A stretch of DNA of 64,000 nucleotides from positions 2,904,891 to 2,968,890 of the forward strand of contig NW_024041150.1 in the NCBI RefSeq assembly GCF_014851395.1, written 5' to 3'. Below are positions 59,928 to 64,000 of the stretch, in pieces; within the stretch, counting starts at the first letter, position 1, and every line of letters begins with the position of its first letter. The DNA is from Micropterus salmoides (taxonomy: Eukaryota > Chordata > Actinopteri > Centrarchiformes > Centrarchidae). The notes below the pieces were generated by a model. It had not been told where the DNA came from and searched no databases. It worked only from the letters and a program-made list of their open reading frames with translations. The translations under genes were made by a program, and so were the position numbers.

Positions 59928-60604
59928 GGGTCTGCAGTGTGTCACTCCACAGAGGCCGTGTGCTCTCTGTCACTGAGAACAGATAAAACACAATGTGCTC
60001 CCTGTTCTCTCTCTCTCTCTGTCTCTCTCAGTCACTCTCATTGTCATTTTTCTCTCTCGGCTTTTTTTGATTCTTTTCTTGACTACATCCATGGAACTGC
60101 TGATGAATTTGAAATAGCCTTTTTATGTGCCAAACAGCGTTCCGTCTTTTCACAGATTTCATTTTCAGATGAAAAATGTGAAGCTTCATGTCCACACTGA
60201 GATGCCAAAACTATAGAAACACACATGACACACAATTTTCTGTCCCCGTCCTCTTTTTTTGTTCACGTGTGTCATTTAAGCCAAACACAGCAGCTGAAAT
60301 GTTGTATCTTTACCATTTATCACTGTAAAGAAAATAATCTGAAAATCTGTTTTTGGGGTTCATCTACCTCAGATAAATGAGAAGTGAGTCAAAAAAGTGT
60401 GTGTGTGTCTAGAGTGAATCTGAGCCAAGAGTTCAGTAATGTCATGTGCTTTCACTTCAACCTCAACAGACTGTGGGTATGTTTGTGTGTGTATAGTGTG
60501 TGACAGAGCTGGCAGGTGTGGACAGGAGTCATCACATGCTGAAGGACCTTTATTTTTGGGCCAGTTGGAATCACAAGGAGCTGTCACCACACACACACAC
60601 ACAC

Positions 60605-60800
60605 AGTTTGTTCCACTATCCCCGGGGGGACATCTCATTGATATAATGCATTCCCTGTCCCCTTACCGTAACCTTATCCATCACATCTAAATGCCTAACC
60701 TTAACCTAATTGTAACCTGAAACCTAAAACCATGTCTTAACCCTCAAAAAAACATCTCTGCTAGTGGGGACCTGAATTTCTGTTCCCCCAGTGCAGTAAA
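60605..60800. repeat. CCTAACC-rich dispersed repeat, related to 59231-59860 in opposite orientation
   Basis: GGGGGGACATCTCATTGATA, ATGCATTCCCTGTCCCCTTA, AATGCCTAACCTTAACCTAA, AAACCATGTCTTAACCCTCA and GTGGGGACCTGAA are seen in order. The TTAACCCT and AAGTCTTAACCC-like words mirror GGGTTAAGACTTGG in the repeat at 59231. It is next to a short (CA)n (60588-60605). Confidence 0.5.
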
Positions 60801-61067
60801 TTAAGCGCTCCCTGTTGGACCAAACATATTTACGACACAAACAGCCTGAGTGGGAGTGCATGTTGTGTGTGCATTTGTTATCCTTTAATTGAATTCAGTT
60901 TTTTGGCTATAAAACGACACAGATTGCATTTGAAGGTTTGTTAACTTATTAGTTACATTCCATTTAAGTAGAATAAATTTATTTTTTCCACAAAGATTAA
61001 TTATAATAAGTATAATTGTGATGAATAATCATGGCATTTCAATATTAAACAGAATGACTGATTATGA

Positions 61068-61070
<3 letters not shown>

Positions 61071-61131
<61 letters not shown>

Positions 61132-61135
61132 CACA
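61071..61135. repeat. (CA)n microsatellite
   Basis: A 65-base AC run with one G interruption near 61125. Confidence 0.95.
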
Positions 61136-64000
61136 AAACATACTTCAGATGCATTAGGGCGGATGGAGGGAAATCTGCTCAATTGAGTTAAAGCTTGCAA
61201 TTTAATTTTCCTCCGCGTTGGTGTATTTTCCCCATAAATGACTGTACAGTTTGAGGGTGTTCTCAAAAAAAGGTAAATAAATTCATTTGTGTCCCTGTTA
61301 AATATGCAGCACAATATGCACACTTTTACACACACAGAGAAACTCTCAGTCCACATGATGACGAACATGTGATGGTGGACTTTGCTCTCCTGGACCTGCA
61401 AATGAAATCGGTAGAATCTTATCAATAGTTGCTGACATGCAGAATTATTTTTGTTATCGGTGTTATTGTGTGATTTTGTTACTGGATGCCCTTGTCATGT
61501 TAAACAAAATTGATAAATGAGGTAACATTACAGTGTGTACTGCCCTTCATCTGTGGTTGATAGAGAGAATGACTTGGGGCAGTTTTGTAGATAGCAATAC
61601 TAATTAAACCTGTATTTTCTTTTTGCTAATAAAAATGTAATTTGCATTTGAAAGATGGTACGAAGTGTGTGGAGTAAGGGAAATTATATTTTGGAACAAT
61701 TTAGTGTTTTATGTTTTTGTTTATAACCCAGTACAAAACCCAATTCTACATTCACTTTGGAAATCATGGGATTATGTGAGCGGAGCTAAAAACCTTCCTA
61801 GCTATATAGAAAAAGACAGAGACCCTGTTGCCACATTGTTAAGGTTAATATTAAGAAATGGGTGTTAACTGCTGCAGGACCTCTGTACGCAGTATCAGCT
61901 TTCATGTTTGGTTTAGCCATGGATGTAATAAGAGCGCTGTATAGCCTTGCTGTCAATGTGTCCCAGTGGCCAACTGCAGTACTGCAACTCAAACATTCCC
62001 ATCAGGACAGAAGCTATTTTCCCCATATACCAAAATTGTAAAAGAGACTTTTGTAAAACTGTTGACACGACACCTTGAACTGAAAGTAAGCTTGAAAGTG
62101 ATCCAGTCGGTGTGCAGTTATCACCTGGTCCTTACTGCAGCAGCCCAGTTCCTTTGCTGCATGTCGTCCCCTTTTTCTCTATCTCCCCCCTTTCCGGTCT
62201 CTCTTCAGCTGCCACAATCTAATAAAGGCAAAAAACCTGAGAGACAAAAGAAAGTGATCAGCACCTCACAACTACCCCTGATGTGCGTTACTTTTCTATA
62301 TTATCAGACATCTTGAATTGTCAATTATAGCTTATTTTAATATTATTTGTAATACAATGAACTGCAGACAAAACATTTTCATGTTTATGTGATAAGTTGG
62401 CGAGTTCAGGTAAAGACAACTTTAATTTTATAAATGGGTACCATGTCAGAACACAGCATCCATTGGTTTTAACCATGCCAGTATCTCCAGCTATTATATG
62501 CATACTGGACGATTCTGCACACCACGGTTTACATCCAGTGCCAATGCAGGACGTAATGTGCCCTTTACGTGTAGAGGCATACAGTCAGAATAGAGGTTGG
62601 GCTGTGGATGGGGGTGCAGCACAACAGACTTTAATACAGGAGTTTGAGTTCAGTCAAAGATCGTCCATCTTCCTCCACTGATAAAGAGTCCATCGCTCCT
62701 GCATGCCCTTCCTGTGACCATAAACCTCTGTGGGCGTACACATGTAAACTCTCAGATAAACGGGGAGCAGAAATAAAACTAGTGCAGTTCATCCGCCATG
62801 TTTATGAGAATTAAACAAGCCAACAACAGTCCTGGACACACACACAAACTGAAGGGCCTTTTCCTTCCTCTACTGGCTCTATATTTAGTCACATTTGCAC
62901 CTGTGAGTCTGAGCACGCTCAGTAAGCAGCTGATGAATGGAGGGCTGTGACCTCAGGGTAAGGGAGGTGGTGTGTATGTGTGTTTGGGATCCACACAGCC
63001 GGGTTGCTTTTGTCTCTTCCTGGTGACGTCATAATCGTCTTTTCACTGGTTTATTAGTAAAGGCAGCATTACTATGGATTTTTCATTTCAGTTTTACTCT
63101 GTGTGTTGTCTGATTACTCTTTAGATGAAATGGGGTTAAAGTTGGGTTACTGTATAAATGAGCAGAACTTTATTTTTCCTTTTTGGTTAATCCATTATTT
63201 TTTTATTGATTGATTAAGCAAACAGCCTAGAAATTGTCAATATTTCTGCTAGATCCCGTATACAAGATCACCGTGCAACAAATCCAGCATGATTTAGAAA
63301 CACAGTAAAACAGCCGCTGGCTTAATCAATTTTCTACATCGACCTTTTTTGTCTTCTTGAGTTGTGACCAGTTAACTAGAGTCACTGTTCCCTCTCACAC
63401 TGATGCATTACTAAATTACTGGTACTAAATACTACAAAAAAGAACCAACAGATTATTTGATGATGAGAACCATAATTAGTTCAAGTCTCAACTGAATAAA
63501 TTTTGCTAACTCAGATTGTGAAACACTCATCTATGTTATTTTGTATGTTATGGATTCATTTTCTGCTAATTTACTTGAACGCATTTATTAATTAAAAGAT
63601 GAATCATTTAAGTAGTATCAAGAAGAAAGTATAATCTAACTAAACAAAAGAAGTGCTGTAGCCAAGTTAATATGTTGGAATGCCACTGGTTTAAAACCAT
63701 TTTCACCTCCGATTTACACAAAAGATGTTGTGATGCTGCCATACACACAGTTCACAACACTGTTCTGAAAATACAAATTGTTGAAAAGCGTTGATTATGT
63801 CCTCCGAGTAGTCAAAAAAAAAAAAAAGCAGTATATCTGCATAGTGGAGTAGAGAGTAGTTTACATTTTTCACAGTTTAATAATGAAATTTAATATGAAT
63901 GAAACAATGAGCCCCAATCAAAATTGCATCCCTTTCAGAAAACATTGTTTTATTCACTGTCATTTTTGTGCGCGTGGATGCAGAAACAAAACACATCATT

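Larger units (their letters stand above)
37780..64000 (+). other. prkce: prkce intron 1 (partial, runs off right edge)
   Basis: This is inferred intron: the second prkce exon (which should continue with IDLEPEGRV-like sequence) was not found before the window ends. A very large first intron is normal for this gene in vertebrates. Identified contents are listed separately. I see no gene in 38414-39590, 39915-40755, 41000-42280, 44140-49080, 49210-51640, 54620-55700, 58370-59230 or 60800-64000; these contain AT-rich DNA, short simple repeats (for example a poly-C run near 48737) and unclassified fragments. Confidence 0.75.

Noticed and set aside
4801..61135. CRISPR-like arrays
   Set aside because: All tandem repeats seen are dinucleotide or simple-sequence runs without spacers; the genome is eukaryotic.

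Overview
The window reads as vertebrate nuclear DNA from a ray-finned (teleost) fish, probably a percomorph; the species cannot be named from this sequence. The evidence is two vertebrate-type first coding exons with consensus splice donors, and a dense set of fish-type repeats: Tc1 elements with long inverted repeats, hAT-like MITEs, LINE fragments, tRNA-derived SINE-like units, a solo LTR and long CA/GT microsatellites. Almost all open frames are noise. Only two exons of cellular genes are well supported.

Layout. 1-26422 is the start of a large intron of an attractin-like 1 gene (atrnl1) on the minus strand. Its first coding exon lies at 26423-26670, with a CpG-rich promoter/5' UTR zone to about 27450. 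27451-36479 is a gap of about 9 kb between two divergently transcribed genes. It holds a LINE relic and a candidate DNA transposon with a PHD-like open frame. 36480-37431 is the GC-rich promoter/5' UTR of a protein kinase C epsilon gene (prkce), and 37432-37779 is its first coding exon (novel-type C2 domain, 116 codons, phase 0 end). 37780-64000 is the beginning of prkce intron 1 and runs off the window.

Mobile DNA. The best-resolved elements are: a 1,623-bp Tc1 element with both ends and TA duplications (56745-58367), whose transposase keeps all three catalytic acidic residues but has two frame breaks; a three-level nest (22217-24125) of a solo LTR with 5-bp duplications inside a hAT-like element inside a Tc1 relic; a hAT-like MITE (10112-10406) with an 8-bp duplication inside the second copy of a tandem tRNA-like repeat; and a TTAA-flanked MITE (12805-13691).

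Second-look items. A 45-nt, phase 0-0 exon-like segment (55730-55774) with a strong polypyrimidine tract lies in prkce intron 1. A 44-bp perfect palindrome lies at 53588-53631. The atrnl1/prkce divergent pairing is unlike human, where the two genes are on different chromosomes. A PHD-like open frame lies between hairpin-bearing repeats (34711-35660). I found no CRISPR array, operon or other prokaryotic feature and no clear tRNA or rRNA gene. I cannot show a previously undescribed system here; the candidates are listed with the checks that would decide them.
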